Origin: Chrysiogenia bacterium
Lineage (GTDB): Bacteria; JAGRBM01
NCBI GenBank assembly: GCA_020434085.1
Contig: JAGRBM010000441.1
Coordinates: 1 to 9,590, forward strand
Length of the DNA stretch: 9,590 nucleotides
Reading direction: 5' to 3'
The notes under the pieces were generated by a model. That model was not told the DNA's origin and did not search any database. It saw only the letters and a list, made by a program, of their open reading frames with translations. The position numbers were made by a program, and so were the translations under genes. The stretch's first letter is position 1. Every line of letters starts with the position of its first letter. Of the stretch, positions 1 to 5,942 are shown piece by piece.

Positions 1-143
1 CCTGTGAGCCTTCTCACAGAAGTTTGGCGGTTTCTTCCTCATACTGATTTCACGGTGAAGCGACCAAGGGGACCGTTCTTCAAAACGGTCGCCGAAGGGA
101 GGGGGGGCCTCTTAAGTACCTCGAGAGACCCCTCCTTTGAGAG

Positions 144-205
144 CAGCACGACCGGCAAGGAACATGGGCCAGGCGCCCTGGGACTTGCCGGTCGTGCTGT
201 TTATT
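144..205 (+). terminator. Long hairpin, possible intrinsic terminator
   Basis: Bases 144-159 are perfectly complementary to 184-199 (16 bp, with the core ACCGGCAAG/CTTGCCGGT). The loop contains a second small hairpin, CCAGG-CGC-CCTGG at 169-181. On the plus strand the stem is followed directly by TTTATT, a short T-rich run, so it would read as a rho-independent terminator for a plus-strand transcript entering from the left. The T-run is poor and the stem is longer than usual, so a dispersed repeat or the end of a structured RNA is also possible. Confidence 0.45.
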
Positions 206-271
206 GGCTGTTTCAGGTTGCGACGCTGACGGGTGAGGGCCGGTCACTTGCTCTTTACGCCCAGCCTCAAA

Positions 272-300
272 TTGCGCCCGTGATTTCAATGGGTTATGAT
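272..300 (+). promoter_or_regulatory. Candidate sigma70-type promoter for the epimerase cluster
   Basis: TTGCGC at 272-277 and TATGAT at 295-300 are separated by exactly 17 bases. The -10 box matches the TATAAT consensus at 5 of 6 positions, and the -35 box keeps the TTG core. Transcription would start near 307, giving a leader of about 77 nt before the ATG at 384. This leader includes a TGCCCC/GGGGCA hairpin (300-305/318-323). It is the only good promoter match upstream of the three plus-strand genes. Confidence 0.5.
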
Positions 301-383
301 GCCCCTCTGGGAAGAATGGGGCACGGGCGGCGCTTTGAAGGGGTTTGCGGCAGAGCGCCTGCAGGAAACTGGAACACCGACCC

Positions 384-1355
384 ATGCGTGTTTTGATCAC
401 AGGTGGAGCAGGATTCATCGGCTCACATCTGGCCGAGTCCCTCGTAGCCGACGGCCACGAACTGACCATCCTCGACAATTTCTCGACCGGCTGCGCAAGC
501 AACCTTGAGCACCTGAAGGGTGCCCCGATGCGCCTCGTAGAGGGCTCCATCCTCGACGAGGCCCTGCTGCGCGAGGCCGTGGCCGATGCCGACTGCATCT
601 ACCACCTGGCCGCCGCTGTGGGCGTTCGCTACATCATCGAAAATCCGCTGCAGACCATCACCACCAACGTCGAAGGCACCGCCGCCCTGCTGCGCGCGGC
701 GGCGCAGCGCAAGACGCCCACGCTGGTGGTCTCGACTTCCGAGGTCTATGGCAAAAATGCCAAGGCCCCGCTGAGCGAAGAAGACGACTCGGTGACCGGC
801 CCCGCGCACCTCTCGCGCTGGGGCTATGCGTGCACCAAGGCGCTCGACGAGTTCCTGGCCCTGGCCTACCACCGCGAGCAGGGGCTTCCCGTCGTCATCG
901 TGCGCCTCTTTAATACTGTCGGTCCGCGCCAGACCGGGCGCTACGGCATGGTGATCCCGCGCTTTGTCTCCGCGGCATTGCGGGGGGAGACCCTTGAGGT
1001 CCATGGCGACGGGGAGCAGAGCCGCACCTTCTGCGACGTCGAGGACGCCGTGCGCGGGATGCGCGCCCTCATGGATGAGAGCGCCGCCGTGGGCGAGGTC
1101 TTCAACCTGGGCGGAACCGAAGAGATCTCCATCCGCGCCCTGGCCGAGCGGATCATCGCGCTCACCGGGTCGGACTCGCAGATCCGGCTGGTTCCCTACG
1201 AGGAAGCCTTTGCCAGCAACTTCGAAGACATGCGCCGCCGCGTGCCCGATATTTCCAAGGCCGGGCGCGTTGCCGGTTACAAACCACGCTACAGCCTCGA
1301 CCAGATCCTCAGCCGGATCGTCGAACACAAACGCCGCGTCGAACACGCGGCCTGA
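384..1355 (+). CDS. NAD-dependent epimerase/dehydratase (extended SDR, nucleotide-sugar modifying)
   Basis: This 323-residue protein is the usual length for the extended short-chain dehydrogenase family. The N-terminus has the Rossmann NAD-binding motif GGAGFIG (residues 7-13) and D31 at the end of beta-2, which typically binds the NAD ribose. STSEVYG (117-123) and the catalytic pair Y148-xxx-K152 follow, then RLFNTVGPRQTGRYG, typical of UDP-glucose 4-epimerase, UDP-glucuronate decarboxylase and related enzymes. The C-terminus keeps the substrate-side signature R-x-PDISKA. It should act in the cytoplasm on an NDP-sugar with bound NAD; the exact reaction (4-epimerisation, decarboxylation or dehydration) cannot be read from the sequence. 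ATG 384 is chosen over a TTG 13 codons upstream because the family begins right at MRVLITGGAG; a weak GGA lies about 10 nt before it. It is followed 50 bp later by a WecA-like transferase, so it probably supplies a sugar for polysaccharide assembly. Confidence 0.9.
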   Translation: MRVLITGGAGFIGSHLAESLVADGHELTILDNFSTGCASNLEHLKGAPMRLVEGSILDEALLREAVADADCIYHLAAAVGVRYIIENPLQTITTNVEGTAALLRAAAQRKTPTLVVSTSEVYGKNAKAPLSEEDDSVTGPAHLSRWGYACTKALDEFLALAYHREQGLPVVIVRLFNTVGPRQTGRYGMVIPRFVSAALRGETLEVHGDGEQSRTFCDVEDAVRGMRALMDESAAVGEVFNLGGTEEISIRALAERIIALTGSDSQIRLVPYEEAFASNFEDMRRRVPDISKAGRVAGYKPRYSLDQILSRIVEHKRRVEHAA

Positions 1356-1405
1356 GCGGGGCCCTGTGACGGCGCCGATCACTTTGTACTGAGAGTAATC
1401 CGCCC

Positions 1406-2506
1406 GTGCCGTTGCCGCTTTCTCTTGTCATTTTCTTCGTTGCCGCCGGGCTCGCGGCGGCCTTTACGCCGCTGGTGCGCAAGCTCGCGCTGCGCACCGG
1501 GCTTCTCGACCATCCCGGAGAGCGCAAGGCGCAGAATGAGGCGATTCCCTACCTGGGCGGCCTCGCCGTCTTCGCCGCATTCGCGTTGGTGACGGTGGGC
1601 GGTTTGACGTTGCTGCTGACCGATGTCGGGGCCGGGGTGCTCGGCTCCCTGGGCTTCGAGGACCTGAACCAGCAGAGCGTGCTGGCGCGCGGGCGTGCGC
1701 CGGAGCTGACGGGCTACTTCCTGGGCGCGCTGGTGTGCGTGGGAACCGGGTTGCTCGACGACATCTACGGGGCGCGTTTCCCGGCCCGGCTCAAGCTGCT
1801 GGCCCAGTTCGTGGCCGCCATTCTGGCCGTGGCCGGCGGGGTCCATACCACCGCCTTCGGCGATCCGACCCTCAATTTTGTGATTTCGGTCATCTGGATC
1901 GTGGCGATCACCAACGCCCTCAACTTCGTCGACAACATGGATGGACTTGCGGGCGGTCTCGTCATAATCTCCGGACTGATCTTGTGGGCAGTAGCGCTCC
2001 AGCAGGGACAGCTCTTCATGCAGATGATCCTGCTGGCGTTCGTCGGGGCGGCGGCCGGCTTTTTGCCGTTCAACTTCCACCCGGCGAGCATCTACCTGGG
2101 AGACACCGGATCGCTCTTTCTGGGCTTCACCATGGGCGTGCTCACCACGCTCGAATCCTATGTGACCCAGGAGTCGTCCACGCTGATTCCGATCGTCCTC
2201 CCGGTGATCGTGCTCAGCGTGCCGGTGTTCGACATGGTGTCGGTGATCGTGATCCGGCTCCGTGAGGGGAGGCCGATCTACATCGGGGACCGCTCGCATC
2301 TCTCCCACCGGCTGGTGGCGTTGGGGATGCATCCGCGGACCGCTGTGCTCTTCCTCTACCTGCTGGCCGCGGGCCTCGGCTTTGCCGCGCTGCCGCTGCC
2401 CAGGATGGGATTGCTTGAGTCGATTTACATCGTCATGGGCTGGGTCCTGATGATCATTGCCGTGACGATTCTGATGATTGTGGGACGACGGGACAGAGGA
2501 TCGTGA
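1406..2506 (+). CDS. WecA/TagO-like polyprenyl-phosphate sugar-1-phosphate transferase
   Basis: This is a 366-residue, very hydrophobic protein with about ten membrane segments, of the MraY/WecA (glycosyl transferase family 4) family. These enzymes move a HexNAc-1-phosphate (classically GlcNAc-1-P) from its UDP form to undecaprenyl phosphate at the inner membrane, starting O-antigen, enterobacterial common antigen, teichoic acid or similar glycans. Family hallmarks in order are DHPGERK (35-41) and IPYLGG near the N-terminus, the Mg-binding LDD (D118-D119), NFVDNMDG (173-180, with D176 and D179), YLGDTGS (230-236) and DRSHLSHRL (295-303). The last motif replaces the HxHH-type histidine cluster by H298-L-S-H301, losing one His. 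The start is GTG 1406, with GAGAG about 10 nt upstream and the correct family N-terminus. It lies 50 bp after the epimerase, and its stop overlaps the start of the kinase gene. MraY itself is less likely: the DNMDGLAGG context and the C-terminal motif fit WecA. Confidence 0.88.
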   Translation: MPLPLSLVIFFVAAGLAAAFTPLVRKLALRTGLLDHPGERKAQNEAIPYLGGLAVFAAFALVTVGGLTLLLTDVGAGVLGSLGFEDLNQQSVLARGRAPELTGYFLGALVCVGTGLLDDIYGARFPARLKLLAQFVAAILAVAGGVHTTAFGDPTLNFVISVIWIVAITNALNFVDNMDGLAGGLVIISGLILWAVALQQGQLFMQMILLAFVGAAAGFLPFNFHPASIYLGDTGSLFLGFTMGVLTTLESYVTQESSTLIPIVLPVIVLSVPVFDMVSVIVIRLREGRPIYIGDRSHLSHRLVALGMHPRTAVLFLYLLAAGLGFAALPLPRMGLLESIYIVMGWVLMIIAVTILMIVGRRDRGS

Positions 2507-5040
2507 ACGAACAACAGGCAACCGAGGTCAATCCGGTCGGCGAGATGCTCGCGCAGGTTCGTGATTCGGACCAGCTGAGCAACGTCGTGACATTTCTGCG
2601 TGAACCGCCGGGGCTCTACCTGAGTCTGCTGGTGGTCGGCTTCTTCCTCTATTACGTCGGTCGCGTCGTCTTCGGCTCGACCGACAAGGGCATGGCGCGC
2701 AACGAGCAGAAAAAGCAGCGCCGCGCCCTGATGAGTGAGCTCAACTTCCACAAAAAAGCCGGCAATTTCCATGGCATGGGCGAGGTCTACGAGCGCCTGG
2801 GCAACCGCGACAAGGCCATGGAGTGCTACAAGAAGGGCGGTAACGCCGTCGACCAGGCGCGCCTGTTCCGCGAAATGGGCGAGCGCTCCAAGGCCAAGAA
2901 CATCCTCGAGACCTCCAATGAGTGGGAGGAACTCGCCCGCATGGCCGCCGAGGACGGCGAGTGGCAGACCGCCGCCGTCGCCTTCGAGGAGTCGGGCAAG
3001 ACGCTCAGCGCCGCTGAGGCCTACGAGCGCGCCGGCGACATGGTGCGCGCGGCGCGCCTGTATGAGGCGGGCGGGATGGATTCCAAGGCCGGTGAGCTGC
3101 TGGCCGCCGGTGGCGGGCGGAACGCCGCCGAGATTCTCGAGCGCGACCTGCGCACCAGCGCCCTGCGCGGCAAGGGCGCGGCCATGTCGGACTCCGACGT
3201 GGGGCGCCTCAAGCGTTGCCTGGAAATCTGGGCCAAAGAGGGCGAGTACCAGCGAGCCTTCGACTTCGCCAAGGAAATGGAACAGTGGAAGTTCGCCGCG
3301 CAGCTTGCCAAGCGCCTGCCGCCGAGCGAGGAGCTGGCCGAGATCTGCATGATGGGCGACCAGCACCAGGCCGCCGCCGAGATTTATCGCCAGATCGGGC
3401 AGGACAAGCAGGCCGCCCTGGTGCTGGCACAGTATCATCAGCAAAAAGACGAACTCATCGAGGCCGGTCGCTATTTCGAGGAAGCCGAGGAATGGCTGGC
3501 AGCCGCCGATCTCTATTACACCATGAACAACCTGGCCAAGGCGGGCGAGCTCTACGAGCGCGCCGGTGACAACCGCCAGGCCGCCGAGATGTTTGCCGCC
3601 GCCGGCGATGCCGAGCGCGCCGCCGCGCTCTATAAAGAGGCGGGCGAGTACGACATGGCCGCCCGCGCTTTCGAGCAGCTCGGCGACCTCACGCAGCAGG
3701 CCGAGTCACTGGCTTCCGCCGGCGACAGCCTGGGGGCGGGCAAGCTCTTCTATGAGGCGGGCCTGCTCGACAAGGCCATCCGCATGCTCCAGCAGGTGGG
3801 CTCCGAGAGCGCCGACTACCGCGAGTCGCGCGTGATGCTCGGAGAGATTTTTGTGAAAAAGGGCGACCGCCCCGGCGCACGCGCGGCCCTCGGCAAGGCG
3901 CTCGAGAACGTCACCCTCAGCCCCGACACGGTGCACGGTTACTATCTGCTGGCCAAGCTCGAGGAGATGGACGGCAACATCGACGAGGCGCGTAGCCTCT
4001 ACGAGCGCGTCAACGCCGAGAGCTACGGCTACCAGGACGTGGCCATGCGCCTGAAGGCCATTGCCGACGGCAAGGTGCTCGGTCGCAGCAAGGCGGGCAA
4101 GTCAGGTTCTGCGCAAGCCATCTCGGACGCGAACACCCGCACCATGGCCAGCGACGTCGACCAATCGGCGCGCACCCAGGCCAGCGACATGGTCTCCAGC
4201 GGGCCGGGCGGGGCTGCCGATCCCAACGCGCGCACCATGGCCTCGGTCGCTCCCACGGAGAATCGCTACACCCTCAAGGGCGCGCTCGGACGCGGCGGCA
4301 TGGGCGTTGTTTACGACGCCATCGACGAGACTTTGAAGCGCGAAGTCGCCTACAAGGCGCTCCCGGATGATCTCAAAGAACACCCCAAGGCCGCCAAGAA
4401 CCTCATGGAAGAAGCGCGCTCGGCCGCGCGACTCTCCCATCCGAACATCGTGCAGGTCTTTGACGCGGGCAAGGACGAGCGCGGCTACTTCATTGTGATG
4501 GAGAAGATCGAGGGCGAGACTTTTGACAAGATCATCCGCAGTCGCCGCATCTCGGTGCCGGGCGTGGTGAACATCGCGCGCCAGATCTGCGCGGCGCTCG
4601 CACACGCGCACAGCCGCCACATCGTGCACCGGGATCTCAAGCCCTCGAACCTGTTCTGGACCAACGACAAGATGATCAAGCTGATGGACTTCGGCCTGGC
4701 GCGCACCTACGACGAAGAGGTCGGCAAGGTGCAGACGCGCACGGCCGGGACGCCCTATTACATGGCGCCCGAGCAGATTCGCGGCGACGCCATCAGCCCG
4801 CAGACGGACATCTACGCGCTGGGTTGCGTGCTCTATGAGCTGCTGTGCAATCGCCCGCCCTTTACCGAGGGCGAGCTGACCTACCACCACGTGCACACCC
4901 CGCCCGAGGACCCGCGCAAATACCGCGAGGAAGTCTCGGAGACGCTCTCGCAGATCGTTCTCAAGTGCCTGGAAAAAGCCCCCGAGGATCGCTACGCCAG
5001 CGCCGACGATGTCTCGCAGGCGCTGGCCAAGGCGGGCTGA
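2503..5040 (+). CDS. Membrane-anchored Ser/Thr kinase with N-terminal helical-repeat solenoid
   Basis: This is an 845-residue protein. Residues 37-57 form one membrane helix; the basic run after it (about 66-74) predicts that the rest is cytoplasmic. Residues about 80-430 are an Ala/Tyr/Gly-rich solenoid whose unit is about 13 residues (consensus A-x-L-Y-x-x-A-G-D-x-x-x-A): six exact units at 348-425 and three at 158-196. TPR-like 34-residue repeats occupy about 440-520. A low-complexity linker has three RTxAS motifs (546-550, 557-561, 577-581). The kinase domain (about 587-842) looks active: Gly loop GRGGMG (596-601), VAYK with K618, alphaC Glu near 637, HRDLKPSN (catalytic D711), DFG (D729) and APE (755-757). 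A bacterial (PknB-type) kinase with the solenoid before, not after, the catalytic domain is atypical. The GTG start overlaps the preceding stop as GTGA, indicating translational coupling; the GAGGA just before it is closely spaced. The linker motifs may be autophosphorylation or FHA-docking sites (inference). Confidence 0.92.
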   Translation: MNEQQATEVNPVGEMLAQVRDSDQLSNVVTFLREPPGLYLSLLVVGFFLYYVGRVVFGSTDKGMARNEQKKQRRALMSELNFHKKAGNFHGMGEVYERLGNRDKAMECYKKGGNAVDQARLFREMGERSKAKNILETSNEWEELARMAAEDGEWQTAAVAFEESGKTLSAAEAYERAGDMVRAARLYEAGGMDSKAGELLAAGGGRNAAEILERDLRTSALRGKGAAMSDSDVGRLKRCLEIWAKEGEYQRAFDFAKEMEQWKFAAQLAKRLPPSEELAEICMMGDQHQAAAEIYRQIGQDKQAALVLAQYHQQKDELIEAGRYFEEAEEWLAAADLYYTMNNLAKAGELYERAGDNRQAAEMFAAAGDAERAAALYKEAGEYDMAARAFEQLGDLTQQAESLASAGDSLGAGKLFYEAGLLDKAIRMLQQVGSESADYRESRVMLGEIFVKKGDRPGARAALGKALENVTLSPDTVHGYYLLAKLEEMDGNIDEARSLYERVNAESYGYQDVAMRLKAIADGKVLGRSKAGKSGSAQAISDANTRTMASDVDQSARTQASDMVSSGPGGAADPNARTMASVAPTENRYTLKGALGRGGMGVVYDAIDETLKREVAYKALPDDLKEHPKAAKNLMEEARSAARLSHPNIVQVFDAGKDERGYFIVMEKIEGETFDKIIRSRRISVPGVVNIARQICAALAHAHSRHIVHRDLKPSNLFWTNDKMIKLMDFGLARTYDEEVGKVQTRTAGTPYYMAPEQIRGDAISPQTDIYALGCVLYELLCNRPPFTEGELTYHHVHTPPEDPRKYREEVSETLSQIVLKCLEKAPEDRYASADDVSQALAKAG

Positions 5041-5044
5041 GGAA

Positions 5045-5308
5045 CTATCTCACCGTCTCCCGCCCCTGAACGCGGTACATTGTCTTGACCAGCTTCGCGC
5101 CCCGAAACGGCGTCGGCGTGATGATCACCAGGCGCACCCCGTTGTGTTCACGCCAGATGGTGTCCATGCCGTCAGGTGTGTCTTTCCCATACATGAGGGT
5201 CTCTTCGACCGCCTCGTCGCTGATGGACTGGGCGGCCGCGCGCTCCTGGGCGTGCCTGCTGAGCGCGATGTTCCCAAGGCCGGGGACGTTTTCGTAGTAG
5301 TAATTCAC
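5045..5308 (-). CDS. Small DUF4258-like protein
   Basis: This 87-residue protein starts at GTG 5308, preceded by a near-ideal AAGGAGG (5318-5312). It matches the DUF4258 pattern as I recall it: an early SRHAQER (H19, E22, R23), then SISDEAVEETL, then a beta-rich half containing NGVRLVII (56-63) and KLVKTMYRV (72-80). The family is small, largely uncharacterised and resembles the compact alpha/beta fold of some toxin-like proteins; no function is established here. No antitoxin-like HTH gene lies beside it, so a toxin-antitoxin role has no support. It converges on the kinase gene with only 4 bases between the two stop codons. An imperfect hairpin (GCGGG/CCCGC 5032-5036/5059-5063, inner TGAG/CTCA 5038-5041/5049-5052) spans both ends. 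The gene is well supported; the family call is moderate. Confidence 0.7.
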   Translation of the reverse strand: MNYYYENVPGLGNIALSRHAQERAAAQSISDEAVEETLMYGKDTPDGMDTIWREHNGVRLVIITPTPFRGAKLVKTMYRVQGRETVR

Positions 5309-5334
5309 ACGCCCTCCTTACGCGCACATTCCAG

Positions 5335-5340
5335 AGTATA
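5335..5340 (-). promoter_or_regulatory. Candidate -10 box for the DUF4258-like gene
   Basis: Read on the minus strand this is TATACT, matching TATAAT at 5 of 6 positions. It sits about 27 bases before the GTG at 5308, leaving a short leader that contains the strong AAGGAGG ribosome site. The -35 position (around 5358-5363, TCATCG) is weak, so an activator or extended contacts might be needed if the site is real. Confidence 0.35.
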
Positions 5341-5401
5341 GCAGGTGCCCGGACCGCCGATGAGGCCTGATTCGCCTGCTCTCGCGCGGGGTCAACCGCA
5401 C

Positions 5402-5430
5402 TTGCCCCCTTGGCCCGTGGCCGCAATACT
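5402..5430 (+). promoter_or_regulatory. Candidate promoter for the ABM monooxygenase gene
   Basis: TTGCCC at 5402-5407 and AATACT at 5425-5430 are separated by 17 bases, each matching the sigma70 consensus at 4 of 6 positions. Transcription would start near 5437, about 24 nt before the ATG at 5461, and the leader includes GGAG at 5451-5454. It lies back to back with the minus-strand candidate at 5335-5340, so the 152-bp gap would be a divergent control region. Confidence 0.33.
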
Positions 5431-5460
5431 CGCCCCAACTTATTTGAGTTGGAGCACGCC

Positions 5461-5772
5461 ATGTTCGTCACCATGAACCGAATTTTCGTAACCCCCGAAT
5501 ACGCCGAGAAGTTCGAGGACAATTTCCGCAACCGCGCCAAGGAAGTCGACAAGATGCCCGGCTTCATCCGCAACGCCGTGCTGCGCCCCAAGGGCGAAGA
5601 TCAGCCCTACGTCGTCCAGACCTTCTGGGAGTCCGAAGAGCAGTTCAAGGCCTGGGTGGGATCCGACGCCTTCAAGAAGGGTCACGCCCGCTCGGGCACC
5701 CTGCCGCCCGAGGCCTTCGCAAAGAAGGGCTCGCTGGAGACGTTTGAGGTGTTTCTGGATACCGAGGCCTGA
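5461..5772 (+). CDS. ABM-fold monooxygenase, probable IsdG/HmoA-type heme-degrading enzyme
   Basis: This 103-residue protein is the size of a single antibiotic-biosynthesis-monooxygenase (ABM) domain, a ferredoxin-like fold that works as a dimer. Family signs are the N-terminal NRIFVTPEYAEKFED strand-helix, the MPGF turn (32-35), the YVVQTFWES strand (50-58) and EEQFKAW (59-65). N6, W65 and H75 fall where IsdG/IsdI-type heme oxygenases have their catalytic Asn/Trp/His, with W-to-H spacing of 10 and N-to-W of 59. This supports heme degradation and iron release, or heme handling, rather than quinone oxidation, but heme binding is not proven by motif. ATG 5461 is chosen over a TTG 17 codons upstream because GGAG lies at 5451-5454 with 6-nt spacing and the family starts here. 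It stands alone, with no heme-uptake genes nearby. Confidence 0.82.
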   Translation: MFVTMNRIFVTPEYAEKFEDNFRNRAKEVDKMPGFIRNAVLRPKGEDQPYVVQTFWESEEQFKAWVGSDAFKKGHARSGTLPPEAFAKKGSLETFEVFLDTEA

Positions 5773-5942
5773 GGCGTAAGATCCTCGCCAATTCGGCAGT
5801 TCTCGCCAGCCGCATCTAACGGAATTGGATCAACTGTCGTGAACGTGCTCGTGGACGTGTTCGAAACGCGCACGCGCACGCGCACGAGCACGTCTACGTT
5901 CACGATCTGAACAAAGATGTGAAATGGCCGGGGATGGCCTGC
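5773..5942. other. Convergent intergenic region with inverted repeats
   Basis: This 170-bp gap lies between two converging stop codons. Besides the hexamer palindrome at 5837-5905, it contains CCAATTC (5788-5794) complementary to GAATTGG (5822-5828), flanked by GATC at 5780-5783 and 5828-5831. A short GGCC/GGCC hairpin lies around 5926-5939, just past the ABC1-kinase stop on the minus strand. No run of T follows any stem on either strand. No gene is supported. Confidence 0.6.
5837..5905. repeat. Imperfect palindrome built from 6-bp CGTGNN units
   Basis: The left arm is four consecutive GTGNNC hexamers (5839-5862: GTGAAC, GTGCTC, GTGGAC, GTGTTC). The right arm is six GNNNAC hexamers (5868-5903: GCGCAC three times, then GAGCAC, GTCTAC, GTTCAC), essentially the reverse complement of the same unit. 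TCGTGAACGT (5837-5846) pairs with 5896-5905, and GCTCGTG (5847-5853) with 5883-5889, leaving a 6-base bulge at 5890-5895. The result is a 17-bp stem. The bulge is exactly one hexamer, so the arms differ by unit gain or loss. The location between two converging genes suits a bidirectional terminator or a REP-like dispersed element (inference). Confidence 0.7.

Larger units (their letters stand above)
1..383. other. Gene-free, hairpin-rich region upstream of the epimerase gene
   Basis: I see no credible gene here; the frames that stay open have no family resemblance and no good ribosome site. The region is rich in inverted repeats: CTGTGAG/CTCACAG at 2-8/13-19 (7 bp, 4-nt loop), GACCGTT/AACGGTC at 71-77/84-90 (7 bp, 6-nt loop), GGAGGGG/CCCCTCC at 98-104/129-135 with an inner CTCT/AGAG at 109-112/124-127, and a 16-bp perfect stem at 144-159/184-199. 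A promoter lies at 272-300, and its predicted leader has a TGCCCC/GGGGCA hairpin at 300-305/318-323. The first 205 bases could be the 3' end and terminator of something left of the window, a structured small RNA, or a repeat element. The sequence does not decide between these. Confidence 0.6.

Noticed and set aside
71-90. Anticodon-arm-like stem with CTTCAA loop, resembling a selenocysteine tRNA (TCA anticodon)
   Set aside because: The best pairing leaves a 6- or 8-base loop, not 7. No T-arm with GGTTCGA-like sequence follows, and no acceptor stem encloses it.
345-383. Upstream TTG start extending the epimerase by 13 codons
   Set aside because: The family begins directly at the Rossmann strand MRVLITGGAG, and the extra residues have no homologous counterpart or better ribosome site.
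423-1382. 319-codon open frame on the minus strand antisense to the epimerase
   Set aside because: The plus strand encodes a complete enzyme with all motifs; the antisense product has no recognisable family and is a GC-codon-bias shadow.
1379-2521. 380-codon open frame on the minus strand antisense to the WecA-like gene
   Set aside because: His/Gln/Arg-rich composition typical of reverse-read membrane-protein codons; the plus strand is clearly coding.
2425-3444. 339-codon open frame on the minus strand across the start of the kinase gene
   Set aside because: It mirrors the repeat region codons and has no family motif or good ribosome site.
5045-5308. Toxin-antitoxin pair involving the DUF4258-like protein
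   Set aside because: No small DNA-binding or antitoxin-like partner adjoins it; neighbours are a kinase (convergent) and an ABM monooxygenase (divergent).
5682-5903. Minus-strand frame beginning MNVDVLVRVRVRV over the hexamer palindrome
   Set aside because: The alternating dipeptides simply translate the 6-bp repeat, and the rest overlaps the ABM gene antisense.
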